In this document: positions 17,420 to 27,474 of the stretch, one piece after another | Numbering within the stretch: the first letter of the stretch is position 1 | Layout of the letters: each line of letters begins with the position of its first letter | Source of the DNA: Dermatophilus congolensis | GTDB taxonomy: Bacteria > Actinomycetota > Actinomycetes > Actinomycetales > Dermatophilaceae | Assembly: GCA_030538115.1 (NCBI GenBank) | Contig: JAUNUP010000005.1 | Coordinates: 135,379 to 199,378, forward strand | DNA: 64,000 nt | Reading direction: 5' to 3' | Translations under genes and position numbers: made by a program | The notes under the pieces: model-generated | Database searches by the model: none | Seen by the model: the letters and a program-made list of their open reading frames with translations, nothing else | Told to the model about the DNA's origin: nothing

Positions 17420-17920
17420 CTACAAGTGGCCGATATTGGAGTGGCAGTGGAGACACGACTGAGTCGTGTTGTGGGGGGTGCCGCCGATGCGGGTCGACCT
17501 CATGTCCGCAGTGAGATCGGCGTGGCAGTACAGGCACGCCTCTTCGGTGATCTTGAGGTTGATCGGCTTGATCTGGATGTTGTCGGGGTGATTACCCGTC
17601 GTCATGCCCAGCCCGTGGAAGAACCCGTTGTAGCCCTTGTTGGCGTACTTGGCCACGATGTTGTTGTGCGGCGTGTGGCAGTCGTTGCAGGTGGCCACGT
17701 TGGAGTGGCTGCCCTTGGTCCACGAGTTGTACTGATCATTCATCACGTGGCAGTTGGCGCACGCAGCCGGATCGTTGAAGAGGTATGCGTAACCCTTCGC
17801 ATAGCCGAAGGTGAATAGCCCGACGCCCAGCAGTGAGCCCACGACGAAGATCGCAGCGGCGCTCAACAGCCACTTAGCCGTCAGGTACTGACGGAGGCCA
17901 GAGTGTTGCTTCGTGTTCAT
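17420..17920 (-). CDS. nrfH: Cytochrome c nitrite reductase small subunit NrfH
   Basis: 166-aa NapC/NirT-family membrane quinol dehydrogenase with an N-terminal transmembrane helix (about residues 17-40) and four CXXCH sites at 54, 78, 129 and 156. The first is followed by V-M, the Met ligand arrangement (CANCHVM) of NrfH. It oxidises menaquinol and feeds electrons to NrfA, with which it forms a complex. The ATG at 17920 was chosen because the longer frame upstream reads into hydrophilic non-family sequence. The next gene, nrfA, begins 0-9 bases after its stop. Confidence 0.95.
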   Translation of the reverse strand: MNTKQHSGLRQYLTAKWLLSAAAIFVVGSLLGVGLFTFGYAKGYAYLFNDPAACANCHVMNDQYNSWTKGSHSNVATCNDCHTPHNNIVAKYANKGYNGFFHGLGMTTGNHPDNIQIKPINLKITEEACLYCHADLTADMRSTRIGGTPHNTTQSCLHCHSNIGHL

Positions 17921-18174
17921 GATGCGCGACCTGTGGGTACCGCGACCCGGCGGGTGCTCGGGCCGATCGTTGCACCCACCCTCTCGCACAGGTTGCTCTC
18001 AGGTAATCCGCCGAGGGGTAGAGATCGGGTACATCTTTGCCCCTGAACAGGGGCTAAAGGCACATGAGGGTTACCTCAGTCGGCATGTAAAACGGTTGTG
18101 CGGTGGCCTGGGTCACACGTCCGCGCGGTTCAGCGGCGAGGACGGTGGCAGGAACGGTGGCAGCTGTGACGGAG
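17921..18174 (-). promoter_or_regulatory. nrfHA promoter region
   Basis: A 254-base gap between the response regulator stop and nrfH. It contains GGGTACATCTTTGCCCC (18027-18043), similar to an element before the cytochrome maturation operon. The perfect palindrome CCCCTG-AA-CAGGGG lies at 18040-18053, and TACCCCT is read on the minus strand at 18014-18020. These are plausible sites for the adjacent NarL-like regulator or an anaerobic activator (inference). Confidence 0.5.
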
Positions 18175-18891
18175 TCAGTCGCGCTGCGGACGGCCGAGGC
18201 CCTGCCGCACGATGTACGCCGCCGCCTGGATGCGGTTCTCCATGCCCAGCTTGCGCAGCGCGTTGTGCACGTGGTTCTTGACCGTGCCCTCGGTGATGAC
18301 CAACTCTTTGCCGATCTCCTTGTTCGTCAGCCCGTCGGCGACGAGTCGCAGGATTTCGAGCTCACGCTGACTGAGCGAGAGTTCGGGCCCGGGGTTGTCG
18401 GAGGCCGGTGAGACCCCCGTGCGCATCGCGGCCCTGGCCGGCGCTGCCGCGGCTCCGCTGTTGCGCAACTCGGCGAGCAGGCGGCCCACGAGCGACGGCG
18501 CCACGGGTGTCTGCCCCTTCATCACGGAGCGGAGCATGTCGTAGAGCTGCTCGGGACGTAGGTCTTTGAGCAGGTAACCGTGAACGCCGGCCTCGACTGC
18601 AGGCATGAGGTGCTCGTCGACCTCCGAGACCGTGAGCATCACGACCCGTTGGTGAGGCATCTGCGTGAGGATCATCTTGGCCGCCTCGACCCCGTTCATC
18701 ACGGGCATCTCCACGTCCATGACGACCACGTCGGGGTCGAGTTCGCGGGCGAGTTCGACGCCGGCGAGCCCGTTGTCGGCCTGACCGACGACCTCGAAAT
18801 CCTCTTGCTCGGCCAGCAGAGCCGCGATCGCCCGACGGAACAGCGGCTGGTCATCGACGAGAAGCACCCGGATGGCAGTCGCCTCGCTCAT
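18175..18891 (-). CDS. NarL/LuxR-family response regulator
   Basis: 238 aa. The receiver domain has acidic pocket DD at 13-14, phospho-acceptor Asp59 in VVVMDVEMP and the conserved Lys in YLLKD. A linker of about 30 residues leads to a C-terminal LuxR-type helix-turn-helix (LSQRELEILRLVADGLTNKEIG ... GTVKNHVHNALRKLG). It is translationally coupled to the upstream histidine kinase (ATGA overlap). It lies immediately upstream of nrfHA on the same strand, so nitrite/nitrate or redox control of nrf and cytochrome maturation is the natural inference; no direct evidence is available from sequence. Confidence 0.93.
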   Translation of the reverse strand: MSEATAIRVLLVDDQPLFRRAIAALLAEQEDFEVVGQADNGLAGVELARELDPDVVVMDVEMPVMNGVEAAKMILTQMPHQRVVMLTVSEVDEHLMPAVEAGVHGYLLKDLRPEQLYDMLRSVMKGQTPVAPSLVGRLLAELRNSGAAAAPARAAMRTGVSPASDNPGPELSLSQRELEILRLVADGLTNKEIGKELVITEGTVKNHVHNALRKLGMENRIQAAAYIVRQGLGRPQRD

Positions 18892-20267
18892 GCTCGCACC
18901 CTTCCTGCCGGCTCGGTGCCGGGCATGGGACCGTCGGTCCCTCCGTCTACGTGATCGCCCGCGTCGCTGCGCTGGGCCGAGTCGGCGACCTCTGTGGCCT
19001 GCGGGCAGGGGATATACATGGTCACCTTGGTGCCGCGGCCTCGCCTGGACTCCAACACGAGCTTGCCACCGATCGCCTCGGCACGCTCACTCATCGACCG
19101 CAGGCCGTAGTGCTCGCTCGGCGCCACGGCGGCCGGGTCGAAGCCTTGCCCGTCGTCTGCCACGGTCAACCGCGCCACGTCGGTGACGTCGTCGAGGCTC
19201 ACCTCGGGAGCCGCCTCACCGACCGTCACTGTGACGGCCGTGGCCCCGGAGTGCTTGCGAACGTTGGTCAGCGCCTCCTGCATCACCCGTAGGGTGTGCA
19301 TGGCGACGTTGCCGCTCAGCCCCACCGCGCAGGGTTCGGCTGCGAAACGCGCCTCGATGCCTGACTGCCGCGCGAACCACTCGACGTAGTCACGCATCGT
19401 CTCCAGGTAGTCGCGGTCGTCGCGAGCCGTCTCGCGGAGGCCGTGGATCGTCTCGCGGACATCCTTGTACGCCTCTTCGCTGGTGTCGGCGATGTCGGTG
19501 ATCTGCTCGATCACCGGCTCCGGCACATCCGAGCGAGAGGCGAGCGATCGCAGCCGCAGGTGCGTCACCGCGAGCACCTGGGCGAGGCTGTCGTGCATCT
19601 CCCTCGAGATGCGGAGCCGTTCGGTGACGATGGCCCCGTGACGTTCGGTGTCGCGCAGCCTGTCGCGCTCGTGCGCCACGGACACGAGCTCGGTGAGGCG
19701 GTCGAGCGACCGCTGGTCGGCGTCGTCGAACGGACCTCCCGCGGCGTCGCGTGCCACCCACAAGACCTCGGAGCCGCCCGTGCTCTTACGCGACGACATG
19801 ACGTGGGCCCAGGGCTGCCCAGGTGCCGGAACGGCGTCGCGGGTCGAGCATCCGGCCTCGTCGGCCCGGAGGAGTCCACGCACGTCGTCGACGGCAGCGG
19901 TACGCACCCGGCTACCGGCACTGTCGCCGGCCATGAGCACGAGCAGGTCGTTCATTGCCGCGAGTTCGCGGTTACGCCGCACCATCTGACGGTGACCGCG
20001 GCCGATGATCGCGAACATCACGACACCGAATCCGACGGCGGCCAGCGCTGTCAGCAGGCTGACCAGCACATCGCCCGCTTGCGGCCACCAGCGGTCGAAC
20101 AGCGGCTCGCGCACGAGCTGCAGGCAGACGATGAACGCGACCGGCAGCACCACGCCGACGATCGTGAGGCGGCGGAGCCATGCTTCGGAGTTCGACTCGC
20201 CCTGCCACCAGATCCGTAACCGGGAGCCGACGGTCGAGGCCGCATGCTCCGGTTGCGACGGACTCAC
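18888..20267 (-). CDS. NarX-like sensor histidine kinase (HisKA_3 type)
   Basis: 459 aa. Two transmembrane helices (about 33-52 and 66-88) are joined by a very short loop. A GAF-like cytoplasmic region follows (about 105-200), then the dimerisation/phospho-acceptor box SREMHDSLAQ with His225. The HATPase domain has MQEALTNVRKHS and DDGQGFD. This is the NarX/DesK class that pairs with NarL regulators, consistent with the overlapping response regulator gene. It has no periplasmic nitrate domain and no four-Cys iron-sulfur motif as in NreB. AGGAGG is seven bases before the GTG start. Confidence 0.92.
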   Translation of the reverse strand: MSPSQPEHAASTVGSRLRIWWQGESNSEAWLRRLTIVGVVLPVAFIVCLQLVREPLFDRWWPQAGDVLVSLLTALAAVGFGVVMFAIIGRGHRQMVRRNRELAAMNDLLVLMAGDSAGSRVRTAAVDDVRGLLRADEAGCSTRDAVPAPGQPWAHVMSSRKSTGGSEVLWVARDAAGGPFDDADQRSLDRLTELVSVAHERDRLRDTERHGAIVTERLRISREMHDSLAQVLAVTHLRLRSLASRSDVPEPVIEQITDIADTSEEAYKDVRETIHGLRETARDDRDYLETMRDYVEWFARQSGIEARFAAEPCAVGLSGNVAMHTLRVMQEALTNVRKHSGATAVTVTVGEAAPEVSLDDVTDVARLTVADDGQGFDPAAVAPSEHYGLRSMSERAEAIGGKLVLESRRGRGTKVTMYIPCPQATEVADSAQRSDAGDHVDGGTDGPMPGTEPAGRVRA

Positions 20268-20430
20268 GAATCGACCTCCTCGGACGTTGTGCAGGTGGCG
20301 GCGATGAATTAGAACGACACTGCCCGAGAGAATACCTCTCCCGCGGCAGCCGTCGCCGGGTTATCGCTCTATACCGCCAGGCATAGGACCAAAGTCCCGA
20401 ATCGGTCGATTCGCCTGACAGCGAGGCTGG

Positions 20431-21648
20431 TCAGGCGCGCAACTCGGCGAGGTAATCGGAGATGCGGCCGATGGCCTCGGTGAGCACCTCTTCGTCGGGC
20501 AAGATCACGAGCCTGAAGTGATCGGGCTCGAACCAGTTGAACCCGGTTCCGTGCGTGACCAGCAGCTTCTTCGAGCGCAGCAGGTCGATGACGAAGGCCT
20601 GGTCGTCTTCGATCGGATACACCTCGGGGTCGAGACGCGGGAAGCAGTACAGCGCGCCCTGCGGCTCCACGCACGAGACCCCCGGGATCTCGTTGAGCAG
20701 TCGCGAGGCCAGCTTGGTCTGCTCGTAGAAACGGCCGCCCGGCTTGATGAGCTCGGTGATCGACTGGTACCCGCCGAGCGCGGTCTGGATGGCGTGCTGA
20801 CCGGGCACGTTGGCGCACATGCGCATGTTCGCGAGCAGCGTCAGGCCCTCGAAATAGTCCTCCGCGAGGTGCTTCGGGCCCGAGATCATCACCCACCCGG
20901 CGCGGTAGCCGCACACCCGGTACGCCTTCGACAGGCCCGAGAACGTGAACACGAGCACGTCGTCTCCGCCGAACGTGGCCGCGTGATGGTGCACGGCGTC
21001 GTCGTAGATGATCTTCTCGTAGATCTCGTCGCTCATGAGCGCGAGGCCGTGGCGGCGGGCGATGTCGACGAGGCCGCGCACCGTCTCCTCGCTGTACACC
21101 GCGCCCGTGGGGTTGTTGGGGTTGATGATCACCAGGGCATACGTGTTCTCGGTGATCTTCGACTCGATGTCTTCCAGATCCGGATTCCAGCCGTTGCTCT
21201 CGTCACAGCGGTAGTGCACCGGGGTGCCGCCGGCGAGGCTGACCGCGCCCGTCCACAGGGGGTAATCGGGTGCGGGCACGAGAATCTCGTTGCCGTCATC
21301 GACGAACGCCTGCAACACCATCGAAATGAGCTCGGAGACACCGTTGCCGATGAAGATGTCGTCGACCGTGGTGTCGCGCAGGCCGTGCGACTGGTAATAC
21401 TGCGCGACCGCGGTGCGCGCGGAGTAGATGCCCTGACTGTCGCTGTACCCCTGCGCGTGCGGCAGGTGGTGCACCATGTCGGCCAGGATCGCCGGCGGCG
21501 CCTCGAACCCGAACGGAGCCGTGTTGCCGATGTTGAGCTTGAGCACCTTGTGCCCCTCGGCCTCCAGCCGCTGTGCCTCGACGAGGATCGGACCCCGCAC
21601 GTCATACCGCACGGACTGAAGCTTCTTCGACTGGACCCAACGACGCAT
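20431..21648 (-). CDS. alaA: PLP-dependent aminotransferase, AlaA-like
   Basis: 405-aa class I/II aminotransferase. Diagnostic features are NIGNTAPFGFEAP, the NPNNPTGAVYS Asn-containing loop, SDEIYEKI, and the PLP lysine in SGLSKAYRVCGYRAGW. It best matches the AlaA/AlaT group that interconverts pyruvate and alanine using glutamate, and in actinobacteria is often named AspC. Ammonium produced by NrfA would be assimilated through such transaminases, but it has no obvious operon link to the nrf block: 163 bases separate it from the kinase start. ATG start. Confidence 0.88.
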   Translation of the reverse strand: MRRWVQSKKLQSVRYDVRGPILVEAQRLEAEGHKVLKLNIGNTAPFGFEAPPAILADMVHHLPHAQGYSDSQGIYSARTAVAQYYQSHGLRDTTVDDIFIGNGVSELISMVLQAFVDDGNEILVPAPDYPLWTGAVSLAGGTPVHYRCDESNGWNPDLEDIESKITENTYALVIINPNNPTGAVYSEETVRGLVDIARRHGLALMSDEIYEKIIYDDAVHHHAATFGGDDVLVFTFSGLSKAYRVCGYRAGWVMISGPKHLAEDYFEGLTLLANMRMCANVPGQHAIQTALGGYQSITELIKPGGRFYEQTKLASRLLNEIPGVSCVEPQGALYCFPRLDPEVYPIEDDQAFVIDLLRSKKLLVTHGTGFNWFEPDHFRLVILPDEEVLTEAIGRISDYLAELRA

Positions 21649-21778
21649 GAGCCCCAGTGTCGCACCATGCCGGCCGGTCTCCGCTCAGGCCGCGACGAGC
21701 CCCACGCCTATGTACCGCGGCTCACTCGCACGAAGGCGCGTCGACCTGTGACGATGCCGCGGTACCGGTGACCACCGA

Positions 21779-23887
21779 CTATCCGGACGTCTCCCGGAGG
21801 GCGGCGGCGAACTCCTCCACCCCGGCCTTGAGGCGCTCGGTCGCCTCGGCCTTGTTCCACGCCTCCCAACGGATCGCGAACCGTGTGATGCCACCGGCGG
21901 CAGCGACGGAGACACCGATCTGGTCGATCTCGACTCCGGTCGGTCGGTTGCCCTCGGGCACGAGCGCGAGTTTGCTCGACGGATCGGCCATCGCGAGCAG
22001 CCCCCACGGCAGGCGGAGGCGTAGCGACCACCCCGACGAGGCCGTGTCGGCGCCCATCTCCCAGGTGGCGAGAGAGTCGTACGTGCCGGCCGAGGGATCC
22101 CACGAGCCGCGCACGAGCCGCCCGACGTCGAGCAGGTCGGCGGGGATCTGCTGCGTCGGCGTGGTGATCGGCCGGTTGAGGGTGAGGCGCTGCAGTGACC
22201 AGCCGTTCGTCTCCGGCTGCGGCACCGACTCGGGAGGGAGGCCGTCGAGCAGCACCGGATCTATCGCGCCGCGGATGTACGCAGTCGCGCTTTCGCCCGC
22301 GAGGTCGACGGTGACGAGGGCGTCGTTGACGGCCTCCCCGCCTGCGATGGGCAGCGGCAGGCCGGCGCCGGGCACGATGTCGAAGCCGAGCTCGATGTGA
22401 CCGGTCGGCGCGTCATCCCAGGTCAGGGTGAGGTAGACCCAACCCGCGTCGTGGTCGAGGGTGACGTTGCGTAGGCCCGCGGTCGCTTCGTGCACGACGC
22501 GCGGCCCGACCCGTACCGGGTCCTGCGCAAGCAGCCCGAACCACTGCTCGTTGGTGAGCGCATCGTGCCAGAGGGCCCGGCGCTCGGAGTGCGAGGGTGC
22601 CTGGCGGGGAAGCGTGTTCCAGGTGAACTTGAACCATTCGTCGCTCCACTGGAAGACAAGGCCGCCCGCGAGACCGGCGTCTTTGAACAGCCGAAGCATG
22701 TCGGCGTTCATCTTCATCGCGTCGCGCTCGCTGTGCTCGCCCTGGTCACGGCCGAGGCTGCCGCGGTGGGCGGAGCCGAGCGAGCTGGGTACGCCGAACT
22801 CGCTGATCATCGTCGGGATGTTGGTGTGGTGCGCTGCGAGGTCGAGCAGGTACGCGCGGTAGGGGTCGTCGCCCTGGTACGAGGGCTGGAGCAGCTGAAA
22901 GTCGGGGTAGTACGGATAGGCGTGGTACGACGCGAACGTGCCGGCAGTCCAATCCGATTGCGGAACGACGTTGTTGGCGTCGACGGAGAGGATGTCCTCG
23001 CGTTCGAGCGGTTCCTCGGGGTGGCGCAGCGGGTCGGCGGTGGGCCAGTTCGCGAGCGCGATCGGCATACACCGGCCGCTGCCGGCTTCGTAGCCTGCGA
23101 GTTCGTCCATGCGGGCGGCGATCCACCGCTCGGTGGGCGTGGCGTCGGCCGTGGAGACGAAGTAGCGGCCCTCATGTGCCGGGCGGTCGGCGTTCTTCGC
23201 GTCGGAGGCGACGGTCGCCTCCGGGTCCCACTCGACTCCGACGATCCAGGCGGCGACCCAGTCGGAGACGTCCGCGGTCCAGGTTCCGGAGGCGCGGCCG
23301 GGCGTCGGCGGGCGCGTGAGCTGGCCGTGCACGGCGGCCGACGCGTCGCGGACCTCGGCCTTCATCGCCTCCGTCGACGCGTCGGAGAACAGGTCGTGGG
23401 TTTCGAGGTACGACTCGTCGGGCAGGTAGATGCCCATCACCAGGTACAAGGGCGCATCAGGGTGGGCGAGGTTGTAAGCGCGCAGCTCCTCGTACATGTG
23501 CGGCGGGTGGATCGTGTACGGACGCACCACCCGCACACCGAGTTCGCCCATCTGCGCGAACCAGCGCCGGTAGTGCTCGCGGGTGATCGCCAGCTCGCCG
23601 GGCGAATGGCCGGGAATCGTGCTGCCGAGGTTGACGCCGGCCCAGTACTCGACATCGCCGCCGGCGGTGTGCAGCAGCAGCTTCTGCCCCTCCGCAGTAG
23701 CGAGTTGCTTGCGTCCGGCCACGTCACGAGCCGCGGGAGCCCACGAACGAGCCTGTTCGCCTCCCGGCCCCGCAGGTGAACACGCGGCGAGCGCCCCGGC
23801 AATCCCGACCCCGACACCGGCACGCAGAAACGCACGCCGCGTCAACGCGGTGCGAGAGGAGAAGCTACGAGGGTCGGAGGCGTCCAT
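21779..23887 (-). CDS. Secreted lipoprotein, glycoside hydrolase-like TIM barrel, function unknown
   Basis: 702 aa. The N-terminus has a twin-arginine-like motif (TRRAFLRAG), a hydrophobic stretch and lipobox LAAC, so it is a probable Tat-exported lipoprotein. Residues of about 55-430 look like a glycosidase TIM barrel: GVNLGS near the start, WIVGVEWDPE, SYHAYPYYPD and MISEFGVPS, where the Glu after IS is the typical nucleophile position, then FQWSDEWF. The C-terminal 230 residues or so are beta-rich. I do not recognise the exact GH family or substrate. The ATG at 23887 was preferred to GTG 23905. Confidence 0.7.
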   Translation of the reverse strand: MDASDPRSFSSRTALTRRAFLRAGVGVGIAGALAACSPAGPGGEQARSWAPAARDVAGRKQLATAEGQKLLLHTAGGDVEYWAGVNLGSTIPGHSPGELAITREHYRRWFAQMGELGVRVVRPYTIHPPHMYEELRAYNLAHPDAPLYLVMGIYLPDESYLETHDLFSDASTEAMKAEVRDASAAVHGQLTRPPTPGRASGTWTADVSDWVAAWIVGVEWDPEATVASDAKNADRPAHEGRYFVSTADATPTERWIAARMDELAGYEAGSGRCMPIALANWPTADPLRHPEEPLEREDILSVDANNVVPQSDWTAGTFASYHAYPYYPDFQLLQPSYQGDDPYRAYLLDLAAHHTNIPTMISEFGVPSSLGSAHRGSLGRDQGEHSERDAMKMNADMLRLFKDAGLAGGLVFQWSDEWFKFTWNTLPRQAPSHSERRALWHDALTNEQWFGLLAQDPVRVGPRVVHEATAGLRNVTLDHDAGWVYLTLTWDDAPTGHIELGFDIVPGAGLPLPIAGGEAVNDALVTVDLAGESATAYIRGAIDPVLLDGLPPESVPQPETNGWSLQRLTLNRPITTPTQQIPADLLDVGRLVRGSWDPSAGTYDSLATWEMGADTASSGWSLRLRLPWGLLAMADPSSKLALVPEGNRPTGVEIDQIGVSVAAAGGITRFAIRWEAWNKAEATERLKAGVEEFAAALRETSG

Positions 23888-23963
23888 CACCCCCACATCG
23901 ACCAAGCGACAACGGGACTGAGCCGCGCGTCTATGGGTATTGCAGGGTCACCGACTCAGCGAC

Positions 23964-24311
23964 TCACCTGGCCCCCAGGGCCTCCAGTACCTGGCCTGAG
24001 CCCGGGTTGCGGAGAACCTGGTCTCCGACGAACACCGTCGGGGTGAGTTCGTTGCCGTCGTTCACCGCGCGCACCGCTTCGTTCGCGGCCTGGTCCTTCC
24101 ACACGTTCACCCAGGTCACGCGCTCGTTCTTACGGAGCTGAACGAGAAGCCGCTCGCAGAAGACGCACCCGGGCTTCCACAACACGACGGCCTTACCGGC
24201 GGCGAGATCCTGCTGCGCCTGCTCCCATGACACGTGCGGCCCGGTCCGCTTCGCCATCCGAGCCAACACGACGACCAGCACCACGATGACAACGAGTACG
24301 AGCCACTTCAT
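23964..24311 (-). CDS. Membrane-anchored glutaredoxin/mycoredoxin-like protein
   Basis: 115 aa. An N-terminal transmembrane helix (residues 2-18) is followed by a glutaredoxin fold with the redox site PGCVFCERL and the cis-proline segment ELTPTVFVGD. Small actinobacterial glutaredoxins of this type reduce mycothiol-mixed disulfides; membrane anchoring suggests action near the membrane. Partners are unknown. ATG start; it shares no strand partner nearby except the lipoprotein gene 76 bases downstream. Confidence 0.8.
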   Translation of the reverse strand: MKWLVLVVIVVLVVVLARMAKRTGPHVSWEQAQQDLAAGKAVVLWKPGCVFCERLLVQLRKNERVTWVNVWKDQAANEAVRAVNDGNELTPTVFVGDQVLRNPGSGQVLEALGAR

Positions 24312-24550
24312 GCCCCGAGCCTAGGCGGGTCGGGTGACACCGACGAGGCGAGGATGCCGCCGCAGGGCCCACCGACGGCCACTGACCTCGCTTCGGGAAC
24401 AGCCGCGCACTTCCGGATCACAGCCACGGTCCGTAACATGGCGCAGGTTCTCCAACCGAGGTCAGTGAACGTCGGGCGCCGGGCGCGCCGAGACAGGTCA
24501 TCCACGGCTCCGAAGATGCAGACCAGCGACGGACGTGATGGCCTGGAGGG

Positions 24551-26431
<1,881 letters not shown>

Positions 26432-26586
26432 TCTCATCGGCGCAGGCCTGACACGAATCACCTCACGCACACACACTTATCCACAGGTCCGGTTTTCCTC
26501 CGCATGCCTCTGCGCTCACGCGCCAGCCTGTCACATGAAACGCCTCACCCGAAGGCGGTGACACTGGAGCGGAGTGTGAACTACAG

Positions 26587-26892
26587 TTGACACCTAGGAT
26601 CGCGAAGACGGGCGTCTTCGACCTGTGGCTCTCAAACCTCAAGGACCATCTCGCCGTCGCCCGTCTCCTGAGCCGTATCGACCGCCTCGCCGCGGGCCAC
26701 ACCGGTGATGCCAAGTCGGTCGGCGGGGGAGTCTCGGAACTGCGAATCGACCACGGGCCTGGATATCGCATCTACTTCACCAGACGTGGAGCAACGCTGG
26801 TCGTCTTGTTGTGTGGAGGGGACAAGGCCACTCAGCAACGAGATATCCGACGCGCCCGACTACTTGCGAGGGATTGGAAAGACGATGGGTAG
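26587..26892 (+). CDS. RelE/HigB-family toxin (HI1419 type)
   Basis: 101 aa. KTGVFDLWLSNLKDH at the N-terminus and SELRIDHGPGYRIYF in the middle match the Gp49/HI1419 addiction-module killer proteins, mRNA-cleaving toxins related to RelE. The only in-frame start is TTG 26587 (a stop lies at 26536), with GGAGCGGAG upstream. The stop overlaps the antitoxin gene by eight bases; toxin-first order is characteristic of this subtype. Confidence 0.85.
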   Translation: MTPRIAKTGVFDLWLSNLKDHLAVARLLSRIDRLAAGHTGDAKSVGGGVSELRIDHGPGYRIYFTRRGATLVVLLCGGDKATQQRDIRRARLLARDWKDDG

Positions 26893-27187
26893 CTCCCCTG
26901 AGCAATTCACACCGTACGACGCAGCCGACTACCTGACTTCGCCAGAAACCGCTGCGGCCTATCTGGAGGCGACGATCGAAGAGTCCGGCGACGATCCCGC
27001 AGCGATACTGCGAGCACTCGGAGCCATCGCACGCTCAGGCAACCTCAGCGAGCTCGCGCGCCGCACGGGGATGAGCCGGGAGGGCCTCTACAAAGCTCTC
27101 TCGGAGGAGGGGAATCCGAGCTTCTTGACTGTCCTGAAAGTGACTCAGGCACTAGGCCTCCGGATGGAGTTCCGTCACGTCGCGTGA
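26885..27187 (+). CDS. Antitoxin of HI1420 type (XRE-like helix-turn-helix)
   Basis: 100 aa. The pattern TPYDAADYLTSPETAAAYLEATIEE, then GNLSELARRTGMSREGLYKALSEEGNPSF, matches the HI1420 addiction-module antidote family, whose C-terminal part is a Cro/XRE-type helix-turn-helix. It should bind the upstream toxin and repress the operon. The ATG at 26885 lies inside the toxin's 3' end; a longer in-frame extension runs through the toxin gene and was rejected. Tandem 23-bp repeats begin 23 bases after its stop. Confidence 0.85.
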   Translation: MGSSPEQFTPYDAADYLTSPETAAAYLEATIEESGDDPAAILRALGAIARSGNLSELARRTGMSREGLYKALSEEGNPSFLTVLKVTQALGLRMEFRHVA

Positions 27188-27474
27188 GCTACGACGCCGA
27201 TTCAGAAGGCCTGCAGGATCCGGCCTAGGACACCTGCAAGATCCGTCCTAGCACGCTTGCAGGACCCCTCTAGAAGCACCTGCGGAACCCGTCGTTCGAG
27301 TAGTAGACCTGCACAGATCGGGTCGGCGGCTCCGAAGGCGAGACTGCTGCCCGGCTCCGCGCTGCCGTAGGGTTTGAGCATGAGTCGGGGCTTGTTGTTG
27401 GCGTTGTGCCTGGAAAACGGTGTCGCTGCAGCAGGTTTCGCCAGGGATCGGCTTGGAAAACCCCTGGTGGGAGG
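27188..27474. other. Non-coding gap between antitoxin and tRNA-Ala
   Basis: 287 bases without a supported gene. The first third is occupied by the tandem repeats at 27210-27301. I see nothing clear in the rest. An ORF reading leftward out of the tRNA-Ala gene is an artefact. Confidence 0.5.
27210..27301. repeat. Four degenerate 23-bp tandem repeats
   Basis: Units begin at 27210, 27233, 27256 and 27279, all on an exact 23-base period with rough consensus CCTGCAGGATCCGTCCTAG plus four bases. Units 1-3 are clear; unit 4 retains only CCTGCGGAACCCGTC. The period is not a multiple of three, so it is not a coding repeat. Confidence 0.7.

Noticed and set aside
27210..27301. CRISPR interpretation of the 23-bp repeats
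   Set aside because: Units are contiguous without spacers and are degenerate; no cas genes nearby.
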